Positions 6,397 through 14,097 of a DNA stretch of 33,552 bases are shown piece after piece (position 1 is the first letter of the stretch; each line of letters starts with the position of its first letter). Below the pieces are notes generated by a model, which saw nothing but the letters and a program-made list of their open reading frames with translations, did not search any database and was not told the origin of the DNA. Where the stretch lies: assembly GCA_013141015.1 (NCBI GenBank), contig JABFRT010000060.1, forward strand, positions 1-33,552, read 5' to 3'. Both the position numbers and the translations under genes were made by a program. Source of the DNA: Hyphomicrobium sp. Its GTDB lineage: Bacteria > Pseudomonadota > Alphaproteobacteria > Rhizobiales > Hyphomicrobiaceae.

Positions 6397-6576
6397 ATGA
6401 AAATTAAGAGGCTCCTTCACAACCACCCGTCCGGCGATCCAACGCCGTCGCGCGCCGACATCGACATGACCCGGCAGATCATGGACGCCGCCCGCCCGCT
6501 CGGCGTCTCGGTGCACGACCACATCATCGTCGGCCGCGACGGCCACGCCAGCCTGAAGGCGCTCAGGTTGATTTGA
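6397..6576 (+). pseudogene. radC: RadC/MPN domain protein, 5'-truncated
   Basis: This frame encodes the C-terminal 55 or so residues of a RadC-type JAMM/MPN domain: [21 protein letters not shown], then [23 protein letters not shown]. The HxHPSG-x7-D half of the metal site is intact, but everything upstream, including the conserved Glu and the N-terminal half, is missing. Sequence just before it is AT-rich and unrelated. RadC-like genes are frequent in genomic islands, so this is probably island debris or a backbone gene cut by the island. Confidence 0.82.
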
Positions 6577-6581
6577 GGGTG

Positions 6582-6600
6582 TGTAAGGCATGACTTTACA
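6582..6600. promoter_or_regulatory. Imperfect inverted repeat upstream of higBA
   Basis: TGTAAGG and CTTTACA, separated by 5 bases, form an inverted repeat with one mismatch about 130 bases before the toxin gene. HigA antitoxins commonly bind such sites to repress their own operon. A related half (CTTACA) occurs at about 6616. Assignment to HigA is inference. Confidence 0.35.
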
Positions 6601-6730
6601 AATGTCAGGCCACGACTTACATTGCGATCAGAGCCGGATAACGGCCGAGAGAATGGAGAGTAGATGGAAAGGGCGCACGCGATGGGAAGGTGGAGGCCGG
6701 AGGCCTTTGCACAGCTATGGAGCGCCAACT

Positions 6731-7009
6731 ATGATCCGTTCCTTTCGGAGCGCAGACCTAGAGAAACTTTGGAAATCCGGTAAGGCCCTGAGTTTCAGGA
6801 CACTTGATACGAAGAAAATTCTGGACTGCTTGGATGTCGTGGACTCGGCCGGCGCGCCGCAGGACGCGGCATTTACGGGATTCCGGTACGACGAATGGAT
6901 GGAAGGTAAGATCAAGCGGCACGGCATAATGGTCTCGGACCATTGGCTCGTCACATTTGGATGGAGCGAAGGACATGCGATCGATGTCGATTTGGAACGC
7001 ATCGAGTAG
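6731..7009 (+). CDS. higB: HigB-type toxin (RelE superfamily mRNA interferase)
   Basis: The protein has 92 residues and the HigB/RelE layout: MIRSFRSADLEKLWKSG at the start, LDCLDVVDSAGAPQDAAFTGFRYDEW in the middle, then HGIMVSDHWLVTFGWSEGHAIDVDLERIE with the family's W-x-V/I-T-F core. HigB toxins cut mRNA on the ribosome and are held inactive by HigA. Start ATG 6731 has GGAG 8 bases upstream. The toxin-first order with an XRE antitoxin just downstream is typical of higBA. Regulation is probably by HigA at an upstream inverted repeat. Confidence 0.85.
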   Translation: MIRSFRSADLEKLWKSGKALSFRTLDTKKILDCLDVVDSAGAPQDAAFTGFRYDEWMEGKIKRHGIMVSDHWLVTFGWSEGHAIDVDLERIE

Positions 7010-7036
7010 CGTGATTGGTAGAGTTGAGTGTATCAT

Positions 7037-7360
7037 ATGACAGAGTACCCCACCCGCGATCCTAAGCGCTGCCCAACACATCCCGGGCGCATCCTGCGCG
7101 AGTATTCGGTGCCCGCTCTGGAGCTTTCCAAATCGGCTATCGCAGAGCATCTCGGGATTTCCCGCCAGACGCTTTATGATTTGCTTTCAGAGAAGCAGCC
7201 TGTGACGCCGCAGATGGCGGTCCGCATCGGCAAGCTGCTTGGCAATGGCCCAAACCTATGGCTCAACATGCAAGCGGCCTATGATCTTTGGCATGCCAAG
7301 CGTGATGTTGATGTTTCGGGGATTCCGACATTCAAGCCGAAAAAATTTGCGGTGAGATAA
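7037..7360 (+). CDS. higA: HigA-type antitoxin (XRE helix-turn-helix)
   Basis: The protein has 107 residues. It starts with HPGRILREYSVPALELSKSAIAEHLGISRQTLYDLLSEKQPVTPQ-like sequence, the XRE helix-turn-helix of HigA, and continues with MAVRIGKLLGNGPNLWLNMQAAYDLW, the conserved HigA helix that contacts the toxin. ATG 7037 is chosen; an in-frame GTG at 7028 is possible. It lies 27 bases after the toxin gene in the same direction. The pair borders the decayed island and conserved trxB, so it was probably acquired with the island. Confidence 0.88.
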   Translation: MTEYPTRDPKRCPTHPGRILREYSVPALELSKSAIAEHLGISRQTLYDLLSEKQPVTPQMAVRIGKLLGNGPNLWLNMQAAYDLWHAKRDVDVSGIPTFKPKKFAVR

Positions 7361-7514
7361 TGCTTGGCCGGTGGTCCGGAAACCGCGCCGGTTTGGCGCA
7401 GCGCGTGTGTGTAACGCCGCCGGGGGCTGACGCGACATTGACGTGTCGGGGCTTGGCCTTCTAAGTACGGCGTCCCAAATACCGGGCAGCCTAATCACAA
7501 CAGGATCAGCACTC

Positions 7515-8471
7515 ATGACGTCCCAGCCACGCCACGCCAAAGTCTTGATCCTTGGTTCGGGTCCGGCCGGATACACCGCCGCGATTTACGCGGCGCGCGC
7601 TATGCTGAAGCCGCTGCTGATCCAAGGCTCGCAGCCGGGCGGCCAGTTGACCATCACCACCGATGTCGAGAACTACCCCGGCTTTGCCGACCCGATTCAG
7701 GGCCCGTGGCTGATGGAGCAAATGCAGGCGCAGGCTGAACACGTCGGCACCGACATCGTCATGGATCATATCAACAAGGCCGATCTGAAAGCCAAACCGA
7801 TCCGGCTGGAAGGCGACAGTGGCGACGTCTACACTTGCGATAGCTTGATCATTTGCACCGGCGCGCAGGCGCGTTGGCTCGGCATCCCGTCGGAGCAGAC
7901 ATTCCAAGGCCACGGCGTCTCGGCATGCGCGACGTGCGATGGGTTTTTCTACAAGGGCAAGGAAGTGATGGTCATCGGCGGCGGCAACACGGCCGTCGAG
8001 GAAGCGCTGTTCCTGACCAACTTTGCCAGCCGCGTGACCATCGTGCATCGCCGCGATCACTTCCGCGCTGAAAAGATTTTGCAGGAGCGCTTGTTCAAGA
8101 ACCCAAAGGTCGAGGTGATTTGGGATACAGCAGTGGACGAAATCCTCGGCTCAGCAGAGCCGCGCTCGGTCACGCATGTGCGCTTGAAAAACGTCAAAAC
8201 CGGCGCATTGACAGAGCGGCCGGTTGACGGTTTCTTCGTTGCCATCGGCCACGCACCCGCGACCGGATTGTTCAAGGGCCAATTGCCGACAACGCCGTCC
8301 GGCTATCTGATCACCGCACCCGATTCAACAGCGACGGACATTCCCGGCGTGTTTGCAGCCGGCGATGTGAAGGACGAAGTGTTCCGTCAGGCCGTCACCG
8401 CCGCTGGCATGGGTTGCATGGCGGCGCTGGAAGCCGAGCGTTTTCTCGCCAAGCATGAAGGCGGCGCTTAG
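7515..8471 (+). CDS. trxB: Thioredoxin-disulfide reductase
   Basis: This cytoplasmic flavoenzyme reduces thioredoxin with NADPH. The 318 residues show the FAD dinucleotide site GSGPAG (residues 14-19), the redox-active CATC at Cys138-Cys141, the NADPH site GGGNTAVEEA, and the C-terminal FAD motif GVFAAGDVKDEVFRQAVTAAG. Length and all key residues are normal. ATG 7515 has an AGGA upstream. The last 4 bases overlap the end of the convergent membrane-protein gene. This is conserved backbone and marks the right edge of the accessory region. Confidence 0.97.
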   Translation: MTSQPRHAKVLILGSGPAGYTAAIYAARAMLKPLLIQGSQPGGQLTITTDVENYPGFADPIQGPWLMEQMQAQAEHVGTDIVMDHINKADLKAKPIRLEGDSGDVYTCDSLIICTGAQARWLGIPSEQTFQGHGVSACATCDGFFYKGKEVMVIGGGNTAVEEALFLTNFASRVTIVHRRDHFRAEKILQERLFKNPKVEVIWDTAVDEILGSAEPRSVTHVRLKNVKTGALTERPVDGFFVAIGHAPATGLFKGQLPTTPSGYLITAPDSTATDIPGVFAAGDVKDEVFRQAVTAAGMGCMAALEAERFLAKHEGGA

Positions 8472-9070
8472 CGCGCCCATTTGGCGTTTTCGCGGATGAT
8501 CGCCTCTGCGCGCCTGGCGTGTGGAATGCCAGACCAGTCGAGCGTCAACGCACGCGTGTCGCCGTCTGAATCCTTCTCGACACCGTAGCCGATCGACAGC
8601 GAGCCGGTGCCGTCGCGGCGGTCGTGGCGCTTAACGAAGTTGACCGCGCTGAGCTTGTAGCTTTCCGCGCCCGCATCTTTGCCGCCATAGACGTTGATCA
8701 CGCGGACGTCTGTCACGGCATGCGCGGTATTGCGCGACTTGCGGATGCCAAGCACCGGCGCGGCCAGCATCAACAGGCCGATACCGACGAACGGCAACGA
8801 GAAAAAGAACATGAACCAGATGAGGCCGATGCCAGCTTGCTGCGATCCAGACTTGACGGGAACAAGACCCAGCAGACCACCAAGACTCATGCCAAAAAAC
8901 ATGAATGCGATGCTGCTCCAGAACACGCCGAATAGAAATATTGCGAGCAGCTTGCCCCATTCCGCGCGCCAATCGGGTTGGCCCGCATAGAGCACGCGCT
9001 CGCCTGGGCTAAGCTCTGCGGCGAGCCGCTTGCGAAGGTCGGGCGGGAGATCGAAAAGAGAGTTGCTCAC
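8468..9070 (-). CDS. Two-helix membrane protein with PH-like C-terminal region, function unknown
   Basis: The protein has 200 residues. The cytosolic start contains LSPGERVLYAGQPDWR, seen in bacterial PH-domain membrane proteins. Two hydrophobic segments follow (around LLAIFLFGVFWSSIAFMFFG and LIWFMFFFSLPFVGIGLLML). The C-terminal half, AHAVTDVRVINVYGG to IPHARRAEAIIRENA, reads as a beta-rich domain. There are no catalytic motifs. It converges on trxB with a 4-base overlap of stop codons. Confidence 0.8.
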   Translation of the reverse strand: MSNSLFDLPPDLRKRLAAELSPGERVLYAGQPDWRAEWGKLLAIFLFGVFWSSIAFMFFGMSLGGLLGLVPVKSGSQQAGIGLIWFMFFFSLPFVGIGLLMLAAPVLGIRKSRNTAHAVTDVRVINVYGGKDAGAESYKLSAVNFVKRHDRRDGTGSLSIGYGVEKDSDGDTRALTLDWSGIPHARRAEAIIRENAKWAR

Positions 9071-9156
9071 GCGGCGATTGAAGCGCGTTCGCGTAAAATG
9101 CCTGTGTCAGTCCCGCCCGGCGGATCGCAAAATTGCCGCGCATGGTTAGCCAAAAC

Positions 9157-9876
9157 TTAAGCCGCCTCGACCCGCTCCAGTATCGGCCGCAGGGTACGGC
9201 GCAGACTTACGATCTCGTCGGGGGTGATTTTGAAAAATGCGTTCTGCAGCCGCTGCCGCGTTTTGGCCTGTGCCAAGCTGCCACCGAGCAGGGCGATTTT
9301 AACGTCGCCCGGCGGATAGAGCGCGGGTTCGCCGATCATTTCAAAGCCGAGCATGTATTTGTAAAAGCGCACGCTGTCGGGCCGCGTCGCGATCAATATT
9401 TTGGCGGCGTTGGCCGCTTCCGCCGTCATCAGGCTGGCGCGGACCAGCGACGCATAAAGCGTGGTGCGATACGACGTGTTGGAGATGCCGGGATCGATGG
9501 AAAAGCGAGAGACCTCCATCAAACTTCCGTTGGCCGCGCGCTTGATGGCTTGAAGATCAGGGTAGTGCGCGGCGCACGGCAACGTGGCGAGTGAATCGAA
9601 CGGACGGCTGAAACACAGCCGCATCGCGCCGACCAAGCGGTCCTCGTCATAGGCCCCAATCTGCAGGGTGGTAGGATAATCGTCGAATGCGTCGCGAAAT
9701 TCGCTTTGTTCAGCAGGCGGTGGCGGCGTCATGAATTCCTTGTACGCGCTCATCCGCAAGGCGAACACGTCGCGGCGCTCAGCGTTGGACGACACGATGC
9801 GCATATCGAACGGCGATTGCTTGCCCCCGTGTGGCTCTACTGTCTGCCTCGGTACAAATTTGACCGCTTCCGTCAT
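9157..9876 (-). CDS. Autoinducer-synthase/FeeM-like N-acyltransferase (GNAT fold)
   Basis: The protein has 239 residues. RRDVFALRMSAYKEF, then FDDYPTTLQIGAYDEDRLVGAMRLCFS, then MEVSRFSIDPGISN, and a later ATRPDSVRFYKYMLGFE form the pattern of the acyl-homoserine-lactone synthase/FeeM branch of GNAT enzymes (R-x-x-x-Y entry, D-x-D-x-L-V-G-x-x-R strand, E-x-x-R-F). Those enzymes transfer fatty acyl groups to amino-group acceptors. Substrate and product here are unknown. ATG 9876 has GGAG 7 bases upstream. No LuxR regulator lies nearby, which argues against a classical quorum-sensing pair. Confidence 0.7.
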   Translation of the reverse strand: MTEAVKFVPRQTVEPHGGKQSPFDMRIVSSNAERRDVFALRMSAYKEFMTPPPPAEQSEFRDAFDDYPTTLQIGAYDEDRLVGAMRLCFSRPFDSLATLPCAAHYPDLQAIKRAANGSLMEVSRFSIDPGISNTSYRTTLYASLVRASLMTAEAANAAKILIATRPDSVRFYKYMLGFEMIGEPALYPPGDVKIALLGGSLAQAKTRQRLQNAFFKITPDEIVSLRRTLRPILERVEAA

Positions 9877-10107
9877 CGCCCGCTCCTTAACTTTTGAACT
9901 GACGCGCCTTGAGTGCGTATTACCCCTGCTCAGGTTAAACGCTGCGAATGAGCAAACCGTTCGACGCAAAGATGCGGCATAGACGACCAGGAGCGGGAAA
10001 CACCTTATCCAGCACACCCCATAACGTGCACGGCTTCGCGCTTAGGTTTCAATTGCGCTACGGGGATGCTACCTCTCCAGCCGGCATTTTTTGAGAAGGC
10101 GCACCCG

Positions 10108-10527
10108 ATGGCATCGCAACACGTAGATTGGAGATCCGCGACGGCTCCAAGCCTCGCTGATTTCGAGGGGCTGGCGCAGGAAGCCTGGAACAAGCTGCCG
10201 GCTGAGTTTCGCAGCCTCGCCGACGACGTCGTGATCCGCGTTGAAGACTTCGCCGCAGACGACGTACTCGATGACATGGATATCGACGACCCGTTCGATC
10301 TGACAGGTCTGTATCAGGGCGTCAGCCTCGACAAACAGAGTGTGTCGGACGCGCCACGGGAGCCAGACATGGTGTTTCTTTTCCGCCGCCCGATTCTCGA
10401 CGAATGGGCCTCGGGGGACGAGGAGTTGGGTCATCTGGTGGCCCATGTTCTCATTCACGAGATTGGCCATCATTTCGGCTTTTCTGACGAAGATATGGAA
10501 GGAATCGAGGCTGAGGCCACGGCCTGA
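10108..10527 (+). CDS. Zincin-like metallopeptidase family protein
   Basis: The protein has 139 residues. The zinc motif HEIGHHFGFSDEDME lies near residues 121-135 and is the signature of the small bacterial minimal-zincin family (PF06262-type), in which HExxH plus a downstream acid bind the metal. The N-terminal half, LADDVVIRVEDFAADDVLDDMDIDDPFDLTGLYQG, is typical of this family in alphaproteobacteria. The physiological substrate is unknown. ATG 10108 is preceded by GAGAAGG. It is divergent from the acyltransferase gene, with 231 bases between. Confidence 0.88.
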   Translation: MASQHVDWRSATAPSLADFEGLAQEAWNKLPAEFRSLADDVVIRVEDFAADDVLDDMDIDDPFDLTGLYQGVSLDKQSVSDAPREPDMVFLFRRPILDEWASGDEELGHLVAHVLIHEIGHHFGFSDEDMEGIEAEATA

Positions 10528-10727
10528 CCGGGGCAACAGCATTAGGGCCGTGGTCATGTCACCCGGCCTTAACCGGTGTTGTGTAAGAACACGGGCGTGG
10601 AACAAAACGGACGGCGGCGGCTTGTACAAAATGGCGTTTCACGCCATCTTGAGTTGCAGAAACCGCTTAACCGGCGGGTGCAGTATAGCTTTAGGGGCGG
10701 CAGGCTTTGGGGCGAGTATTTTCCGGC

Positions 10728-11261
10728 ATGACGTTTGGCAACGCGCCGATGTGGCGAGCCCTTGGCTTCAGCGCAATCTTCCTCGTTCTCGCGCTGCCGC
10801 TTCCGGGCGTTCACGCAGAAGACGCAACGCCGACGCCTGAAGAATACGTCGGCCATGCCGGCGGCGACAGCCACTTGCTCCCGCCCGGCGAATTCAAACT
10901 CGACAACCGCAAACAGTTGTGCGGCCAACGCCCGACCGTGATCGACAACGCGCTTGATGATTACGGCGCTGCCTATCCGGGCTTCCTGATCATGAACCCG
11001 CGCCTGCTCGACAAGGTCTCGACGCCCGTTAAGCAATGGATCTTCGCCCACGAATGCGGCCATCAATTCCGCGGCCCCGACGAAGAAACCGCCGACTGCT
11101 TCGCGGTCCAGCGCGGACGGCGCCAGCAATGGCTGACGCCTGAGGGGCTTGAAGAAGTCTGCAACTTCATCGCCCCGGCCAAAGGCGACGGCATGCATTT
11201 TTCCGGCAGCCACCGCTGCGAATACATGCGCCGCTGCTACGAAGACCCGAACATCAAATAA
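10728..11261 (+). CDS. Exported zincin-like metalloprotease-family protein
   Basis: The protein has 177 residues. An N-terminal signal peptide runs through RALGFSAIFLVLALPLPGVHA with likely cleavage before EDA. WIFAHECGHQF is an HExxH zinc motif, followed by DEETADCFAVQRG, whose Glu and Asp are suitable third ligands. Several Cys residues (CGQR, ADCF, EVCNF, HRCEY, RRCYED) fit a disulfide-bonded periplasmic protein. The start could also be ATG 10749. The last 52 bases of the gene and 11 bases beyond it are repeated at 13521-13583 on the far side of the nitrilase-like module. Its stop is one base from the stop of the convergent nitrilase-like gene. Confidence 0.82.
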   Translation: MTFGNAPMWRALGFSAIFLVLALPLPGVHAEDATPTPEEYVGHAGGDSHLLPPGEFKLDNRKQLCGQRPTVIDNALDDYGAAYPGFLIMNPRLLDKVSTPVKQWIFAHECGHQFRGPDEETADCFAVQRGRRQQWLTPEGLEEVCNFIAPAKGDGMHFSGSHRCEYMRRCYEDPNIK

Positions 11262-11272
11262 CTTATCCCCGC
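11210..11272 (+). repeat. 63-bp direct repeat, left copy (3' end of metalloprotease gene)
   Basis: It runs from CCACCGCTGCG to ACTTATCCCCGC and matches 13521-13583 at 61 of 63 positions. It contains the last codons and stop of the metalloprotease gene, and also the stop and last two codons of the convergent nitrilase-like gene. Both differences from the right copy are synonymous in the metalloprotease frame (AAC/AAT for Asn, ATC/ATA for Ile). Confidence 0.92.
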
Positions 11273-13014
11273 AACTCGCTGGCAAATCGAGTCCATGATT
11301 CCGTAACTTCTATTTGCACGGGCACCGTCTCAGGGTGTAGGCGCCATGCAAACGCTTCTTTCGCCGAGCGTCCGTCTAAAGTCATTTCCTTGACCTTTTT
11401 GCCAGATAGTTTGAGCAATACGGCATGGCCTTCTGGTGAACAAATCAACGGTGTTACACGACTCTTGTCGTCTTTCCATAGTCCGACAGACCACACTTTT
11501 TTTGAATCGTCGTCCTCTTCAGAGTTCCATCTCTCCAACAATGCTCGTGAAGTTAGCGTCAAAACAGACGAGCCTGGATCTTCTGCCAATCCCATAGAGT
11601 ATCGCGCAGACCAACGCTCAGAAAGCTGCGGACCGTCCATCAATAAAACGAAGACGAGATTTGGTCCCACCGATTTTAGCGGCTCATGACATGGATCTGA
11701 TCGAGCCAAATCTTCGCATATCATCACTGTGAAAAGTGAAGCACTTCTCATGGGATTGATATGAATTTCTCGACCTTCAAGTGCGATGCTTTCCCACCAA
11801 AACGTACCCTCGACGGATAAAGGCAATTGCGCCCCCAATCCATATTTTTCGATCTGATACTTCTCTAGCCTCCAGCGATGGTGCTTCCCGCGGCTAGTAT
11901 GGGTGACGGTGCGTTGTGGATTATCTTTTTCGTCAGGCCCAATATCAAAAAAGCTACAGAGCGCGAAGTTGCCACTGGTGCCGCTGCAGTTACCACTCGA
12001 TCCAGAAATTAGAAACTCAACATCGCGCCAAGTTTTCCGAATGTGCTCCGCTAGCATTTCATAAGCAGCCCAGTTGAGAGCGTACTCGGGCAGCACGATA
12101 CCATGGATTTGCCCGTGCTCGCTATGAGCGCGATCGATGATATCGGCTAGAAATTTAACGACTCGTTGCGGCTCGTTACCGAGCCAAGACTGGTCAATGC
12201 TGAACCATCCCCAAGGTTTTGCATCAAAATCCGTGTTGAATAGGTCCCCAGCAACGAAGGCCTCATCGCGAATTTCATAGGGAAATGGAATTAACAGTAG
12301 ATTTAATGATCTCTCATCATCAGTAATTTGAGAATTAAGTGCCTTCTGCCAGTTGATTTGAATCTGGCCCTTAGGTGGAAGTAGCGCTAGGTTGTGGGAA
12401 ATTGACCGGAGTGCGCAACCGACATCGGGTGTACGAGCTTTCGGTTGTACGCAAAATATATCCTGATTGGCATAGAGGGTTATTGTGTAGAGATGATTCC
12501 ATTTGCGTTGTTGCCCTTGAACCAATTTAGACCCTTGATTTGCCTTATCAAGGGCCACATCAACTACATTTTCGATCCAAGTACCGTGGTCAGACGGGCG
12601 GTACCCGACATCTTCGCATGCCTCATCAGAAATAACCATCAGTGAGTAGGCATAAATCCACCACGCCGGATGTTTCGATGTTGAATGTAATTCAATATGC
12701 ACTTCGTCATTTTGGGCTGCGAGGAGCTTGTTCCATAGTTGTTTAACGCGGTCGGGTATGAAAGGTGACTTGGACCACTGAAGTGCGGTTTCCCTACAAT
12801 CGGAAATTAGATTCTGGTCGATGACAAGGAGACCATCTGTTGAGTACCCTGGGATAGGCCCCGGCACGACCCTGTGATATGCGCCAGACTGTTGGAGTAA
12901 ATAAGCCGACACACCAAACATGTCCGGAGGAAAACTTGGTGGTGAGATTTGCGATCTATCCTCACTAATCAGGTCAGGAAGTATCAGTCTGAGCAATTCC
13001 CCGATGGTAGCCAT
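11263..13014 (-). CDS. Nitrilase-like (carbon-nitrogen hydrolase) protein with novel N-terminal region
   Basis: The protein has 583 residues and no signal peptide. Residues about 300-500 read as a nitrilase-fold domain: Glu310 in GIVLPEYALN, Lys385 in WRLEKYQIEKYGL and Cys433 in TVMICEDLAR are spaced like the catalytic Glu-Lys-Cys triad of that superfamily. Residues 1-250 contain PKARTPDVGCALRSISHNLALLP and have no fold I can name. Nitrilase domains are known fused to reverse transcriptases in some anti-phage systems, but no reverse transcriptase is present here. The gene is visibly more AT-rich than its neighbours and is bracketed by 63-bp direct repeats, so it was acquired. Function is unknown; a defence or nucleotide-signal role is inference. 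Confidence 0.75.
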   Translation of the reverse strand: MATIGELLRLILPDLISEDRSQISPPSFPPDMFGVSAYLLQQSGAYHRVVPGPIPGYSTDGLLVIDQNLISDCRETALQWSKSPFIPDRVKQLWNKLLAAQNDEVHIELHSTSKHPAWWIYAYSLMVISDEACEDVGYRPSDHGTWIENVVDVALDKANQGSKLVQGQQRKWNHLYTITLYANQDIFCVQPKARTPDVGCALRSISHNLALLPPKGQIQINWQKALNSQITDDERSLNLLLIPFPYEIRDEAFVAGDLFNTDFDAKPWGWFSIDQSWLGNEPQRVVKFLADIIDRAHSEHGQIHGIVLPEYALNWAAYEMLAEHIRKTWRDVEFLISGSSGNCSGTSGNFALCSFFDIGPDEKDNPQRTVTHTSRGKHHRWRLEKYQIEKYGLGAQLPLSVEGTFWWESIALEGREIHINPMRSASLFTVMICEDLARSDPCHEPLKSVGPNLVFVLLMDGPQLSERWSARYSMGLAEDPGSSVLTLTSRALLERWNSEEDDDSKKVWSVGLWKDDKSRVTPLICSPEGHAVLLKLSGKKVKEMTLDGRSAKEAFAWRLHPETVPVQIEVTESWTRFASELRG

Positions 13015-13301
13015 GAGTTAGTAAATTCCATGCTGCGTTGTCTTGAGACGTGGAAAAATGGGATATTAACAGTGGCGCTCAACCCGTCAGCACTAGGATG
13101 ATATAGCGCTCAAAATGATCGTAGAACCGCCAATTTGGTTGCAAAGTAGCCACACATGCGCCAGGATGATTGATGAAGCTGAAATTTGCGCCAATGTCTG
13201 CGGGTTGAAGCGGTTCCGCCGCTGTACAAATATCGAAAGGGCGCATAATCCTTTGACGTGTAGAGAGTGATTTGCTCTTGGTCGCTGTCTCGAAGAGATC
13301 C

Positions 13302-13511
13302 ATGACGGTTCAATACGATAACATCGGTTTCGCCACATTGAGGCGCAACGGCGTTCAGGCCGAAAAAAGGCTTGATGCACTAGTGCACGATGATCCAGAT
13401 GGCCAAGAGCTCATCAGGACTATGATAGAATTAATGGTTCGCAGGATTTTACCTCCGTTGCACCAGCCAGGAAGCGACGTCGAAAAGACCACATCAACTT
13501 TGGGTGATTGA
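13302..13511 (+). CDS. Small hypothetical protein within the nitrilase-like module
   Basis: The frame encodes 69 residues starting MTVQYDNIGFATLRRNGVQ, with a charged middle (EKRLDALVHDDPDGQELIRTMIELMVRRI). No signal peptide, membrane segment or known motif is seen. It is divergent from the 583-residue gene and ends 10 bases before the right direct repeat. Upstream (13020-13301) is AT-richer DNA without other supported genes. It may be a partner of the nitrilase-like protein or a chance frame. Confidence 0.45.
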   Translation: MTVQYDNIGFATLRRNGVQAEKRLDALVHDDPDGQELIRTMIELMVRRILPPLHQPGSDVEKTTSTLGD

Positions 13512-13520
13512 TCCCGGCTC

Positions 13521-13583
13521 CCACCGCTGCGAATACATGCGCCGCTGCTACGAAGACCCGAATATAAAATAACTTATCCCCGC
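13521..13583 (+). pseudogene. 63-bp direct repeat, right copy: displaced 3' end of metalloprotease gene
   Basis: It encodes SHRCEYMRRCYEDPNIK-stop (the Ser and preceding Gly codons lie at its left edge), identical in protein to the end of the intact gene at 11210-11261, with two synonymous base changes. There is no upstream part of the gene. It marks the right boundary of the inserted 2.3-kb module. Confidence 0.88.
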
Positions 13584-13639
13584 CCCCCTTGAGCGCCCTT
13601 AGACTCACGCCCGGTATCGACCGGACGGAGTTAACAGCG

Positions 13640-14071
13640 ATGCGTTTTGCCGATTACACCCAACACCTGATCAGCCTTGGCCAGACCATTTACCAGTGGG
13701 CCGGGCAGCTGGCAGAAATCGACCGCACCCGGCGCGAAAAGGTGGCGCTGTACGCCGAGGAGATTGCGGCAACCTTAGCGCGTGCGGCGGCAGCCCTGGC
13801 GGCGCTCGAAGCGGCCCCGGACGACCGTTCAACGCTTCTTTCCGCCACCCGCGAACTCGGCCGGATCTCAGGCTATGTCGAAACAATCATGTCCGCGCTT
13901 CAACACCACCTTGACGGGCGCAAGCGGGCTGGCGTTAAACGGCGGCTCGATTATCTGGAACCCTTCGAACTCGAAGCGGCCATTGCCGAGCACGGCGCTT
14001 TTAAACAAGCGCGGCGGCTGACGGCGGCAGAAGGGTATTTCCGGGCGCTGGCGGATGCGCTGCGCGCTTGA
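13640..14071 (+). CDS. Conserved-looking helical protein of unknown function
   Basis: The protein has 143 residues, is almost entirely helical and Ala/Leu/Arg-rich: [42 protein letters not shown]-like heptads suggest a helical bundle or coiled coil. There is no signal peptide or membrane helix. ATG 13640 has GGAG about 10 bases upstream. It lies 26 bases before leuD in the same direction and might be cotranscribed. I do not recognise the family. Before the insertion it probably followed the metalloprotease gene directly. Confidence 0.7.
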   Translation: MRFADYTQHLISLGQTIYQWAGQLAEIDRTRREKVALYAEEIAATLARAAAALAALEAAPDDRSTLLSATRELGRISGYVETIMSALQHHLDGRKRAGVKRRLDYLEPFELEAAIAEHGAFKQARRLTAAEGYFRALADALRA

Positions 14072-14097
14072 GATTAACTGGTGGAGAGACACGGCAC

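Noticed and set aside
7379-7393. AAACCG-CGC-CGGTTT hairpin after higA as a terminator
   Set aside because: The stem is only 6 bp with no T-run, so it is not strong enough to call.
13079-13380. Three overlapping minus-strand frames upstream of the nitrilase-like gene
   Set aside because: None has a ribosome-binding site or recognisable motif, and they overlap each other and the plus-strand small gene start.
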